Positions 47,090 to 59,475 of a DNA stretch of 64,000 bases are shown here, piece by piece. The notes under the pieces are model-generated. The model was not told where the DNA came from and searched no databases. It worked only from the letters and a program-made list of their open reading frames with translations. How positions within the stretch are numbered: the first letter of the stretch is position 1; each line of letters begins with the position of its first letter. The position numbers and the translations under genes were made by a program. Origin of the DNA: Hirundichthys speculiger (Eukaryota; Chordata; Actinopteri; Beloniformes; Exocoetidae). The DNA lies in assembly GCA_018398805.1 (NCBI GenBank), contig JAGFBZ010002260.1, positions 2,108,001 through 2,172,000 of the forward strand, in the 5' to 3' direction.

Positions 47090-50000
47090 AGAAGAAACTG
47101 ATGCTTCAAAGCTCACTACCATGCCACCCTGTTTACCAACACCACTGCAAGTGACAGTCGACAGTGAGTACGACCGCGACATCCAACGTTCAAAGAAGAA
47201 AGAAGGAAAAAAGAAAAGAAATCAGGATACCCAAACTGAAATCTAAATATCCACATGTGGTTTGAGTCCAACCATAAAAATCAACAAGTGACAATAGAAA
47301 TCAAAGCAGTGAGATACGACTTGGAAGTACCTCAAGGACACCTACAAGGTGAACCTTTATATGTTCAGTGTTAGTTTGCTGCATCTGCACCAACTAGGTT
47401 TCATCGCATTAGTAGAAATGAAGTTTCCTTTATTGATTTTGAGGAAATGTCTCATTAGTGATATGAGTGAAGGCACATTACAACATCCCCACCCCCCAAG
47501 GTTTGAGTGGCTCATTTAGTTGGCTGGCAGGCAGTAAGTTGAATTTGTATGGACTGTAGCTGATGTTGAATTAGCATGGAGAGAAGGGCAACCTTCATTA
47601 GGGGCCTTGTGGCTTGTCAGAGCTGATAAGGGCCCAGTCGGAGTGGTGACAAGTGACACATCGATCCTACACAATGAGCACTGTGCGACAAGCTGAAGCC
47701 CCAACTTAGATTAAGACTTAATGAAAACCAAATCAGACGAAGAGGAGAGACGGAGGGAAAGACTCAGAAAGAGACCAGAGAGAAGAGATAACAGATGTGG
47801 GATAAGGAGGGCAGTCTGACAAGAAGCCCCATGTGAACGAGAGACAAAGTTGAAGGGAGTCGATTTTTTTTTTTATTTTTAAAGTATGCGTGCACGTGGA
47901 TGAAAGGAATAGAGGGTTAAGAGTCAGAGAGGCTAGAAAGTAGTTTGGAAGTAAAAGTTTGTTCCTCCAGAACAGGTTTCTTCAAGGGTAAACTGTCACA
48001 AATGATGTTAATTTAAAGTCAGTACACTGGAGAAATAGCTTGACATTTAAGTAAATACGAGTCTTTATTTCTCTCAAATGTTTGAGAAAATCAATGCCAC
48101 TTTCATGTCTGTATGGCTAATATGAGAAACGGGCTAAAGAGTGATAATCAATGTTTTGATTGGCATCGAGATTAAATGAGGGATGAAAAGTTATTCTAAA
48201 TAATGCATTTGAAATGCTCTTAGAAAACTTTATACAAACTGATGAATTTTTAGGTTCATTTTGTTTTTGCCCAAATGCAGTATACAGAGTGTGAAGGGCA
48301 CCAGACTAACTTTTAATACGAGGAGCATTGGCGCTTTTTTAACTAAAGACTTCAGGCAAAACAGGACAAATTCAGGGAGCACAACACCAACTTTACTGCA
48401 GCATTTCACATTTATGTCCATCTTTAATTAATCACTGATTAAATAACAATTTGGTAATAAACAGATAATATAGTATAAATTAAATGGGAGAAAGTAGCAC
48501 TTCTTTAAGAGAAAATAATAAAAAACTGACAAATCAATCATCTTAAATAAAGCCAGTGTTTAAAATAAGCCAGCGCCAGTGATGGAAATAACGTTATTAA
48601 TTGTGAATGTATTTTGATGTACATCATGTAGATGATATATCTGCGTCACTTAAAAAGAACGTAAAATCATAGTTTCACTTCTGACTAAATACCTGAATGT
48701 GGCTGGTGCATCATATTATTTATAAAAGCTGAAAGGTGTCAAATTGGGTTTCAAGGACACCTCTCAATTTTCACCCGACATTCTTGTATCTTTAGACATA
48801 AATTTCACACAACTTGATATCCAGAAATAAACCCACAGGGCTCCTGTGCAAACCCTTACGAGTCAGACTCGAATCATGAAACCTCTGATTATCACAAAAA
48901 TTAAAAAAAAACTATGATGCAGAATTATAGACTTTTCCTTGCAAAGGTCTGTGCATGCTATTGCTAAACATAAGCATGAAACTGAACAGAGCTGCTGTGG
49001 CTTCAGTTTCCAAACAGAAGGGGAAAAATTTAAACGGCAGCATTTATCTTTTTTTTTTGTTTAATTATTTAAGTTTTTTTACTGACATTTTCTGCACAAA
49101 AATCATTCAATAACAGTGAGCTGAGTTGACACAAGCACCCAGAAGTACCCTCTGATTTGGTATCTGCTAACGGTCTCTTGTATCCGTTTCTGATATACTC
49201 ACATATTTGACAAGGACGACTACGTGAAGCTTTAGAGATCACGACGGGAGCTGATTGGCTTCTCTTCTTGCTTAATGAGGTGACGACCACACTGTGAAGG
49301 ATGACTGTTTTCTCATCAGCAGTATCAGTCAGATTTGGACCTGTTTAGAGGAGGTCACTGGGCCTTTAATAATAGGCTACATGGTCTGCTTGTTTTAAAG
49401 TGTGAGGGCGCTGAGAATTATGACAGTAGCTGTGTGTGCGTTCTCTGCGTGAGCATCTGTGTGGCTAAGACACCGGGACTTGGCAGTGCTTGGGCTCTTG
49501 GGCTGACATTTACTGTTGCATTAGTAAAGATAATTAAATAGAAATGAAAAAAAAAATCTGTCAGTGTTTACTAACTTGCAACACTAATTTAGAACCTGAT
49601 GGGCACAGACACAACAATGAGCATTGTGTCTGACCTTGTTGCATAGTCATTTACGGGGATTTCCATTCAATAGTAAAAAATCTTAAGGAATGGATTATTT
49701 AAATGATCCACAGCAAAATGATTTATGAAGATCTGAGGTGCGCTTGATGCAACTGTTAGGGTTGCTTTGTAGAGGATGCACAGGTTTTGCAGTGAGAGTA
49801 TGTGAAGGGAGCGACTCTCCATTAAGTGGGTTAGGGTTAGCTGGAGTCTGGGATAAAGCCAGGGGGCTCTAAATAACAGGGTTGACCTCCTTTTTAATCT
49901 CCATTCTTTTGCTGGGTCTCCATTTACAGTGACGGGCCAGTTAGGATCAACTGACTTTGTAAAATACCACTCCGCACCTGCAGGTGGCGATAAAATCAGA

Positions 50001-51929
50001 AGAGACAACTCGTAGTGGGGCTATAATGGATTACAAACCTTAAATCAAATCATATCATGGACTCTGAGGCACAGATCGGATTGTTTTTCAGATCAGTAAA
50101 GTTTAAAAAGGGGAGGCAAATATTATTCTGTTTTTTTTTCTTTACAGTAAATAAAATGCCATTTTTAACGTTCAAAAGAGCGTCAGGAAGGATACTTTAA
50201 GTTTGGGCTGGGTAGCGTGGTGGTCATGTACGGTAGCCGCAGATTATAAAGTGATCCATGATATGTTAGATGCAAGAGTTAAAATAATACATTTACGATA
50301 CTGCAACAACCAGTATATTCAAATTTTCATAAGCTCTGGAGCTGGTAGAGCTGTGAGTGGTTCAGCCCAATAACCAAGTGACATTATTCTGAATGAACAG
50401 GAAGAAATCCAAGACGACCTGGAATCTTCATTCATGCAGCACATAAACCTTCAATAGTCTCATGTTTTGCAGGTTATTTAAGTTTGTTAGATGTTAAAAG
50501 ACACAGCATAATTAATATAGCCAGCATACCAGCTACATTTCACCTCTATCTATGTTATCATATGACTTGGAGGTCGTGATGCACCAGTAGGTTTATACTG
50601 ACACGCTTTCATTTTCTGGAATAATGACCCTTGATAGATATCCCAGGTGTATGCTGTTATATGGTCGCATGAAAAGCTTTAATTACTCTTCTCTGGAGTA
50701 CGTTTTCAGGCTACGTAATTGTTCAAAGAAAGGGTCAATGAAATCCAGTCCAGTTTGCCGAACCACAAGGCCGAGGAGAAGCAGATGCCCGGATTACGAA
50801 GACAAAAAAGAGAAGAGTCAGATTCGGCTTCTGTACTTGGATTCAATCTGTGAATCTATTTGTTACTGATTTTTTTTTTTTTTTTTTGGGAAGGAAAATT
50901 GGTATGCATTATCATATCCTATATGCCACATTTATCCTATCTAATGACAGTCGATATTCCACCATTTCCTGAATTTTGACCAAGCTGGAGTCTCCGCGGC
51001 TTATTTTGCACATTGCATGACTTCACGGCATACACACTCATGCGGGGGATAATCAGGCATTTCCCCTACCTCCGCATGAGACCGCGTGTATGTGCATGTT
51101 ATTTTGTGTGTTTAAATGGCAACCCCGCTCCGTGTGACAGATGGGCTACCACATTAGCGGTTCACATGGGGATAACCAAAAGTCACTTTTGGATGCAATA
51201 ACCTTCACACCTCCCAAGAATTTTTCAGAGAGGGGAGTGGGGGGAGTCCTGTTAAATGAAACAGACTCGAGGTCTGTGCATGAACCGGATCTGGCCGTAT
51301 GTTAGCACACCAAACTGAGCCAAGGCGAGTCAAAGCTCCAGAGCACAAGCCTGCACAGACTTGGGTTTAAATAATATGTAAATTGTTCTGGTAAATATGG
51401 CTCCATACTTAGCCCCTGGACCAAGAAAGAACAGAATTAACAATTAATGTAAATTAAACTAAATTGTGAAGGGAAGAAAGGAGAAGCAGATGGGAGTCAC
51501 ATGAGGTACGGAAAGGGCAAACGGACGCCTGTGCCTGTGCTGTTTTTTATTAGCATTTTTGCTACTGGGCAGATTTTGGGAAAAATCTAATCAAAAAGTT
51601 TTTTTGGTGCTGTATCTGGCTTGAAAAGCTGTCTGCAACTTCATATCATATAAAATTATTTTATCTATTTCTGTTTAGCAGAACGCAGGACGAACTGCAG
51701 CATCTCCCTGTGGCTCCAAATAGAAGCCATTTATACCTTTGATAAAAATGACAACTGTAATCAGTGTCTTCTATGCGTCTGTCGCAGTTACTGCCTAAAA
51801 CCATTTATTAATATAGAGAGTGAAATGATTACAAAAAAAGGGGATAAGAAAGTTGACATTTCAAATTTTTGAAACACTTTTCCTTCTCTTTCATGACAAA
51901 AAAAAAGTCCTAATAAAAGCCAGTCTATA
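47090..51929. other. Long unique noncoding stretch
   Basis: No gene recognised. Short homopolymers lie at about 47865-47873, 49051-49059 and 50871-50887. There is a brief GGGTTAGGGTTAG at about 49829, too short to be telomeric. Open frames are under 115 codons with no domains. Confidence 0.4.
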
Positions 51930-51931
51930 TA

Positions 51932-52299
51932 CAGTCATGGGAAAAAATTATTAGACCACCCTTGTTTTCTTCAGTTTCTTGTTCATTTTAATGCCTGGTA
52001 CAACTAAAGGTACATTTGTTTGGACAAACATAACGATAACCACAAAGATTGCTCATAAGAGTTTTATTTAAGAGCTGATATCTTACCATTTTCCATGGTT
52101 TTCTTGATTGTAACCTAAATCACTTAAGTTTTTACATCAATAGCTATGGCGTTGTACTGCCAAAAACACTGCTTTTATGCATTCAGTGTTTTCTTTTCTG
52201 TCTGTTTTAGTCACATGATGACGTTTAGTGGTACCAGGTATTAAAATGAACAAGAAAGTGAAGAAAAAAATGGTGGTCTAATAATTGTTTCCATGACTG
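51932..52299 (+). mobile_element. Tc1/mariner-type MITE with ~69-bp inverted ends
   Basis: Begins CAGTCATGGGAAAAAATTAT TAGACCACC and ends GGTGGTCTAATAATTG TTTCCATGACTG. The inverted ends extend about 69 bp to ATGCCTGGTAC / GTACCAGGTAT. TA flanks both sides (51930-51931 and 52300-52301). The 368-bp element has no ORF. Long inverted ends, a TA target and a CAGT start place it with Tc1/mariner. Confidence 0.92.
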
Positions 52300-52399
52300 T
52301 AGCAATATAACTTCTGACCACATGGGGGCGTACAGATCTGCTGCTGTGACAAAAGAGCCACTGACAATACTGGACTAATAAGTGGGGATGGTCTGACAT

Positions 52400-53172
52400 T
52401 AGAGGTCTTCACGGGTCCACTTTCATGGACCCGAACCCGAATGGACCTGTGAAAATTCGACCCATAATCGACCCGACCCGAGCTATTATCATAAGTCCGG
52501 GGGTCTGAACCCAAATGGACCCGCAATATTTGGACCCCGACCTGATCGACCCGAGTCGAGTCTTTAGTTTCCGACCACGCACCGAACCAAGTTACCCGAA
52601 TAGAACCGAGACACTACAGCCCATAGTTGCTCATGTTAAAGTTGTCTAGCGTTGAATAAAACTTGATTTTCTTACCTAAAGTTGTCTTCTTCTACCCGGT
52701 TCAGTTGCTACATAGGCTACGTGATGTAAACAACAATAAATCCACGTCGTTATTTTCTTTGTGGATACAGAAGTTATTTGTAGCAACTGCTAACGCTAAT
52801 AGCCTACACCGGTCAGGATGTGTGGTGACAACTGTATGTTCTCTCATCAACGTTGTCATGTTGGCGATCCGTTGTGCTTTACAGCTGCTGGGAATACCGG
52901 TAATAACACGCTACGGCAATGACAAATACGCCATGTTAATTAATAATCATTTAACTGCCCCAAGTCCTGACATTGGCTGCCACCGCCAATATCTTTACCT
53001 CTCGCGAGTAAACGCTGACCCAGCCTGTCAGAGAGCACCGACCGGACCCGAGACTAACTGCACCGATTCCGACCCAAACCCAGAGTCACGTCTTTTGAAT
53101 GGACCTGAGACCCAACTGGGTCGGGTCGGAACCTCGGGTTTTCGGGTTGTCAGGTTGTTCCGAAGACCTCTA
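52400..53172 (+). mobile_element. GC-rich hAT-like element rich in GACCCG words
   Basis: The left end TAGAGGTCTTCACGGGTCC and the right end GGTTGTTCCGAAGACCTCTA are inverted partners. Both subterminal regions are dense in GACCCG/CGGGTC words. An open frame from 52663 to 53229 runs out through the right end and reads arginine/proline-rich repeat plus flank, so it is not called as a gene. The flanking 8-mers do not match. The element class is inferred from end sequence alone. Confidence 0.65.
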
Positions 53173-53430
53173 TACCTTTTAATGCCACTTTGCCCCACAA
53201 GAGGTGAACTTCAGCGTGTGTTTTGCTGAATGAATTTCCTTGTGATATACTGCCCCCATATGGTCAGAAGCAGTATTGTTACACAGAGTGGCTTTAACAA
53301 TCATCGGGACATTCGCTTTTCTATTTTCGTCACACTCGCTTCAATCGCACTGTTGAAAAGTAATCAACACATGCGATTTCACCCATAAAGGTTTCTCTTA
53401 GTAATTAACAGACTTAAAAAACGTGAAGAG

Positions 53431-53741
53431 TATCGATTTTTCAGCTCCTAATATTGATTTTTTTTTTTTTTTTTAGGAAAATTAATTCATTCACTTAAAT
53501 GTGCAAAAACACTAATTAGCAATAAATAGGTTGTTTTGGAGCAAATAGTTTTGACTCAATTTGTCCTCATATATCATCTGATGAACATATACAGCAACTT
53601 GATTTTTCATCTCTAATTTTAATGTTGATATTAACTGGGTAGAATATGGCAACATATCGTGATATTGTGATAATATCGTATCGTGACCCAAGTATCACGA
53701 TACATATCGTATTGCGAGGTCCTTGCCAATTCTCACCCCTA
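53431..53741 (+). mobile_element. hAT-type MITE, family A copy 4, left end missing
   Basis: Aligns with copies 1-3 from the TATCGATTTTTCAGCTCC segment to the terminus CTCACCCCTA. The left terminal repeat (TAGGGGTGTG) and the next ~45-60 bp present in the others are absent. Even so, a perfect 8-bp duplication GTGAAGAG lies directly against both edges (53423-53430 and 53742-53749). A T16 run is internal (about 53458-53474). Confidence 0.9.
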
Positions 53742-53749
53742 GTGAAGAG

Positions 53750-55880
53750 TGCCCATTTTTAAAGGAGCAAGAATTTACATTTAAATTTTCACAGCATTTT
53801 TGCTAAAGGCGTTCCTTCCTGAGAAGTTCTTTCTCCATCGCTTCTGAATGAATTTGAAATATAAATCCTTCTTCTCCCTTCTGGATCATCCCCTACTCCA
53901 TTATTCATTTGTTTTCTTTTTTTTTTTTTTTGTACCTCGCTTGTTCATCACTTCAGGGTCGTTTCAACTTTGTTTCACCATACTCCTGCTTGTCTACTGG
54001 TTCGGTGACTCCTCCCACTGATACCTTCTTTGCATGCAACACATCGCGTTTGACACTTTCATCAGCGCCCAGGCATCATTCAGAAAGTGTTCTTGCAACA
54101 ACCCCTGAACTCCATTCTCTTTACCTCCCTCCCATCGCCATTATCTGCCGCGATTCGACACCCTCACCCTTTCCCTCTCTTTTTCACCTTCTTGTTATCT
54201 GCTCTGATCTCTCCTCCTCTGTCTCTTCCTCTTTCTGATGTTATGCCAGTATGGCAATGAGGAGCGGCAGGAAGAGAAAAAAAAAATGAATCTGGGTCAC
54301 AGGAGGCCATGCATCTCAAGTCTCCTCTCTGCCACAATAAAAGGAAATTGATCTGTGGCTTGCCTACTCTCCTGGTCCCTTAGCAGAGCCTAGACGGACA
54401 CACACACACACACACACATGCACGCACACACAGAGCTGGGTCTGTCCATGGAAACAGTGTTCATCCGCCTCTTGGATCCATCATCTGTTTTCCAAAGCAG
54501 CAGGTGCGCTCACACTGAGCACAGCATCGCACATTCACACACTGGGCCTCTTCCCTCCTTTCCAGCACTTCCGCCGGCCGTGCACAGGTTTATGCGTGAC
54601 CGTGTAATTCTGTTTCTCATTTCAAAAACATTCAGTGGCATGAAAGCAATTTACCAAAGACTTCATACTACAATCTTGTTTCTCCAGCGCTCCCCGTCAT
54701 CCTGTCTCCACTTCTGTAATGTGTATATGTGGATGTAGGAGGCGAAATAAAACAAAAGGGGTCACCGTGTATGAACTCAAGTCACCGCAGCTCATTATAA
54801 AAGCACAGGTAGAATAAAATGTTATCAACAGCTGAGAGGTTTTAAACTAAGTTGTAAACCAGAGAGGAAGTGAAATCTTTCCATTGGGGAAGCTCGAACA
54901 GTAAGGTAATAAAACACCTAAAAAAATCCAGAAGAATTAGTTCATGTAGCAACGAAATGAAAAATTAATGGAGTAAGGATGGAAAATTATGATTCACAAA
55001 CTTAAACAAGGGATTTAACAAACCCACAGTGGGCCACGGGCATGAAAGGGAGTCAGCGAGATGGAGAGCTCTTCCTCAGCCATGCAGCAAAAAAGAAAAT
55101 CTAATCATTTCCTCATTAACATGCTTCCTCGGTTAGATGGGCTTATTTGCGGAAAGCAGATTATGATGTTCGATTGCCCCCCTGCAAGTCCCGAACAACT
55201 TTAGTGTGCAGAGAGTACGCCATCCGTTGAAAACCATTAAATAACTCCGTGTACGACCTGCTTGTTTGCAGTCGTCTTGCAACAGCTAGAGATATTTCAG
55301 TTAATTCAGCTGTCGGAGAGAGGACCCAACATTAAGATGAAATGGTATTTTCACCTCTGGCTTCAGCTGTGTACGGCTGCACAACGCCGGGTACCGTGAC
55401 CTGCAGCCATTCTGACCAATGACAGTGACCCCACCTGAAACACCAGGGTAGAGTTTAAGCAACTCTGCTTCCATAGACCTGGATCACTTCTTCAGATATT
55501 CATGACAAAGCCAGACATCAGCAGAAGCAGAGGCCATGAACTCTCCTCCTTTTGAATCTACTGCCATTAATTTGTGGGACATTCGGTGGTTGACTTGTAC
55601 AGACTTGGGACAAGGCGGTGACGACCGGATATGGATCCCTGTACAAACAGGTTTTTGTTATAACATTCCTGTACATTTACAAAAAAACGGTGTAGATGTA
55701 TACTGTTACAGATTACATTTTAAGGAATCCAAATAAGGCAGGGCAAAAAAATATGACAAGTCGTAAAATAGCTGCAGAAAAATAATATAGAAAATAATTG
55801 AGAAGCACTGGATTAATGTAGTGCTGATGGTCAAGTCAGAGCCCACTTGTGGTGTTTTATTTTGAAAATTCAATGGATTC
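53750..55880. other. Unique noncoding stretch
   Basis: No gene recognised. (CA)n lies at about 54399-54418 and T runs at about 53918-53931. Frames at 53909-54238 and 54418-54738 have no domain. Confidence 0.4.
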
Positions 55881-55883
55881 TAT

Positions 55884-56583
55884 GGGTGAATGCCAATTCC
55901 TCCCTTAACCCTCAATTTTTGGCCCTCAATCTTAACCCTCGAAAGTAAGTGTAAGGACTATCTTGTGACTTAGAAATGGGACACCCCTTGAGTGCAGTTA
56001 CATCTTCAGACTGAAATGTATCAGAGCCCGTCTTGTCTTTGTATTCCCTGAAATAACACAGGGATAACATTTAAAAGAGCGCTGTATATTCTCCAAATAA
56101 TATTAGCAAATAACACGATAGAGGATACATTATTCAGTCCTCCGTCGCTACACAACAAGGTATACAAGTAACGTGAAGCCGGCTGGGACCGCCGGTCCGG
56201 CAGCAAACATCGTAAAGTAAAATAAATAAATGTTACGCAACAACAATGTTAATCAATGAAAAAAGTCTCAAACAAAGACAATAAGATGGTTTCGTAACAT
56301 TTATATCTTAAAGAACAACGAAGATACTTACATTTGTAGCTAGCTTTTTTTGGCGCCATCCTTTTCGAATATGTCTTGAATAATTTACCCAGTGCCTTCT
56401 GGGTAGCCCTTACTTCCAAGGGTGGTGCCGGAGAATCTCAATTTTGAGGGCGATACAGCCCTCAAACTTGTCCCTCAATTTGACGTTCTTAGAATCGGGA
56501 CAACACTGGCACTTAGCGGGAGCGCGCAATTTTGAGATTGAGGGTTGAGATTGAGGGTAAAAGGAGGATATTGGAATTCCCCC
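55884..56583 (-). mobile_element. Element B copy 1, TIR element with micro-exon
   Basis: The left end GGGTGAATGCCAATTCCTCC CTTAACCCTC and the right end GAGGGTAAAAGGAGGATATT GGAATTCCC are inverted, with tandem TTAACCCTCAATCT-type units inside each end. On the minus strand a 28-nt exon and splice donor are preserved (listed separately). A second, 3'-truncated copy lies at 61431-61884 in the opposite orientation. The superfamily is not clear and the target duplication is uncertain. Confidence 0.8.
56332..56359 (-). pseudogene. Micro-exon MAPKKASYK with splice donor (element B copy 1)
   Basis: On the minus strand ATGGCGCCAAAAAAAGCTAG CTACAAAT is followed by the donor GTAAGT. The same nine codons and donor occur at 61634 in the second copy (MAPKKASYE). 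The start context (AGGATGG) is good. This is likely exon 1 of the transposon's own gene, whose later exons are deleted here. Confidence 0.6.
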
Positions 56584-58145
56584 TATGTGCCACAAACTGA
56601 CTTCCTGCCAACTCAGTCTGCTGTATGTACATTGACACGGTCTAGCAGCAGCCCACTGCCATAAAAGACTCGACACATATCTCTAGCAGCACAGATGGTC
56701 GCTTCTAAACTTTACCAAGGAGCCTCCGGTGCGATTACTCTCATTGGACAGCCACGATGGAATTAAGCTTAATAAAGCAGTCAAAGTAAATAAAGGATGG
56801 GCCCATTACTTTAGAAAATATAGTCGGTAACAATATGACTCAGTAACACCAGACACACATCAAACCACACTTTCCTATCAAAGTCAAAGAAAGCTTCTTG
56901 AACAGACGGCTGCGTGCGTGTTGCGTGTGCGCACGTCTCTCTGGCCCTCATCAACGGTTACTTTGATCCATCAGCGCTGAGGTCTGGGTTTTGCGGGGCG
57001 AACGGGGAACGGTCAAGCTCTTCCATTCGCGCCAAAGGGTTCACTAGTTTCACAATTCCTCAAAGCTAATGAACATCTCTGGACACACATTGCGCTCAGT
57101 CCCAAACGTGCCCGTGTGCACGGGATTCAACATGCTCTTCATCATCGGGGCACCTCAGGAAGCATATGCAGGCGCACACACAGAAAGACTCATTAGCCAA
57201 CACCAATCCATACGGCCTCTTCATCATAGTGACACTAACAGTAGGAATGAGGCTCCCTCTCTCACCAACTCACACGGTCACACACCTCAAACCAAAGTCA
57301 AACACACACACAGATTAACACAGATGCTCAGACAAACACAATCCAGCTGTGTAACTTCATCCACGTGGCCTCACAGCTTTTTCAGTGTGAGGCTTTTTTG
57401 GGAAAATCTTTATCATCTGACCATAGCAGTCATCTGGATGGTCTACAGTATGTGTTGACAAGGGAGGGGGGGGGGGGGCTTGGCTGTAATTCATATATGA
57501 CTTAGAATCACTGCACATAGAAGGCAGGTAATCATACAGACACTGGTCTCTCATTCACTTACAGCTGGATCGTTTGGTACGACAAACAATTTATCAGGTT
57601 AATCAACCATTGGCTCCATTTCTGTCACTGCACAGATGGTGTAGACTGATCTGACTCTGGGTAGCTTTAGTGTTTTCTTTTCTTCAGAGATAAACACAAG
57701 AAAACAACACTGGAAAAAAAGGTGTGGGCTGGACTGAAATACTCATAACATTATGTAGACATTCAGGTTTCAAATATCTAAGTAATAATATAGTATAATG
57801 TGTGCCTAGCCACAAACAGAGAGCAGATAATTAGAGATGTACATATTGCAATTTCTTCGTCGATTCCAATCAATGTTTTGTTAAAATGGCCCGACTTCTC
57901 CATTCCAGGTTTAGCAAACTCTAAATTTCTTTCCAAGAACAATAATAAATGACGTACAATAACTAAATCAACAGTGGAAGATAGCAGAGGCTGCAGGCTG
58001 TGTGCTCTACTAGCTTTATTTTTCTTCATATTTTACTTCATAATATTGATCAAGTGCAGCAGGGTGGAGCAGTTTTAAGTGTTGGAATAAGTCTAACCAA
58101 CCAGACGTTTTTGTTTTATTTATCTATTTTCTGGATATCAAAGAC
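56584..58145. other. Noncoding stretch
   Basis: No gene recognised. A G14 run lies at about 57465-57478. The frame at 57069-57458 has no domain. Confidence 0.4.
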
Positions 58146-58149
58146 TTTA

Positions 58150-58640
58150 AGTTCTAAGGCCAGCATCTCTGATGGTATGGAGGTGCATAAGTGCATAAGG
58201 TATGAGCAGCTGGCATGTGTTGGAAGGAACAATAATTGCTGATAGGAATATAAAAAGGTTTTAGAGTAACATATGCTCCCCTCCAGATGACGTCTATTTC
58301 AGATAAGGCCTTGTGTATTTCAACACGACAACGCAAAAACACGTAATGCAGATATTACAACAGCAGAGCTTCATCGGAGAAGAATCTTGGTGCTGAACCT
58401 GCACCAGATCTTTCACCTATAGAGAACATTTAAAGACGACCATGAACTCTTCAGCAGCTGGAAACTCATTTGAGGCAAGAATGGGACCAAACCCCAACAC
58501 CAGAACTCCAGAAACTCATGACCTCGATGCCCAGATGTCCTTAAACTATTTTGAAAAGAAGAGAAGATGCTCCACCATGATGATCATGCACCTGTCCAAC
58601 TATTTAGAGATCTATAGCAGGGATCAAATGTGAAATTAGT
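58150..58640 (+). pseudogene. Degenerate Tc1-like transposase, C-terminal half
   Basis: Plus-strand pieces in order: ASISDGMEVHKC (about 58163-58197; like the SVMVWG block), RYEQLACVGRNNN (like G.L.VLEGTIN), EYKKVLE..MLPSR..RLFQ, CVFQHDNAKTRNADITTAEL (second Asp, about 58313-58372), HRRRILVLN, then PAPDLSPIENI (Glu, about 58399-58431) after a small deletion and frame change. LETHLRQEWDQTPTPELQKL and MTSMPRCP.TILKRREDAPP close the protein. Multiple stops and frameshifts are present. After allowing for the deletion the spacing fits classic DD34E. It is a different Tc1 lineage from the element at 40533. Terminal repeats were not found. Confidence 0.75.
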
Positions 58641-58842
58641 TCATTTTGTGCATAAAAACCGTAATAATTTCCCAGTTTAAACATTTATTATGTTATCTAT
58701 GTTCTGCTGTGAATAAAATATTGCCTCATGTGATTTGAAAGTCTTTTAGTTTTCATTCATCTGCCTGAACCTGAATCATTATTGTCCTCTACTGAAACTC
58801 TGGAGCCCGTAAAGACATTTTGGCCATCTCTACTGTCTGTCT

Positions 58843-59467
58843 TAGTGCTGGGCGATGGAGAAAAAAATCATATATCACGATATAGACTATTTTATATCAC
58901 GATAACAATATATATCACGATATACTATAATAAAGTATGTTTTCAGTTATTCTCTGAAAAGTTTGACAAAAATTTCATTGCTTACTTTTCAACTTTATTT
59001 TGAAAGGACATTTAGCTGAACTGTCACAAACATACATTTTAGTGCAGCAAAAACAGGTAGGTACAGAGGTACAGTAGCTTTCACATTTTTTTAAAAGTGC
59101 ACAACAGTTTCTGAGAGGAAAAACATTTTTGCACTGAAGTTCAGCTATAAAAAATAAACACAAATTATTTTTCAACTTTCTGAAATCTGTAACCTTGTAG
59201 TGTAAAGTTTGCAAACCAATATAAAGTGTCTAAAGTAAACATCAGGGTTGAAGAGAACTCTGTTTAAGGCATTAACCATGAATAAAAGTGCAAACATAAA
59301 AGGCTAATTTGTAGAAGTAGATATGATTCTATCAAATTTATCGTTGCAGGTTATTTAATTACATATTTGCTGTAATAATTGATAAAATTAGATTAGAAAC
59401 GAGAAATGGCACGATACACACTTTTCTATCGTCCCCACGATATGTATCGTCATATTGCCCAGCACTA
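58843..59467 (+). mobile_element. hAT nonautonomous element (TAGTGCTGGGC family)
   Basis: The 625-bp element begins TAGTGCTGGGCGATGG and ends CATATTGCCCAGCACTA, with inverted ends. It is flanked by a perfect 8-bp duplication GTCTGTCT (58835-58842 and 59468-59475). ATATCACGATAT words cluster near the left end and ATCGTCCCCACGATATGTATCG near the right. The interior is AT-rich with no intact transposase. These termini are common in fish hAT elements. Confidence 0.92.
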
Positions 59468-59475
59468 GTCTGTCT

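Noticed and set aside
49825..49845. Telomere-like GGGTTAGGGTTAG
   Set aside because: Only two units; expected by chance or as ordinary interstitial sequence.
52663..53229. 188-codon plus-strand frame
   Set aside because: It runs from flank through a GC-rich hAT-like element and out of its right terminus; no domain and repeated GACCCG words explain the openness.
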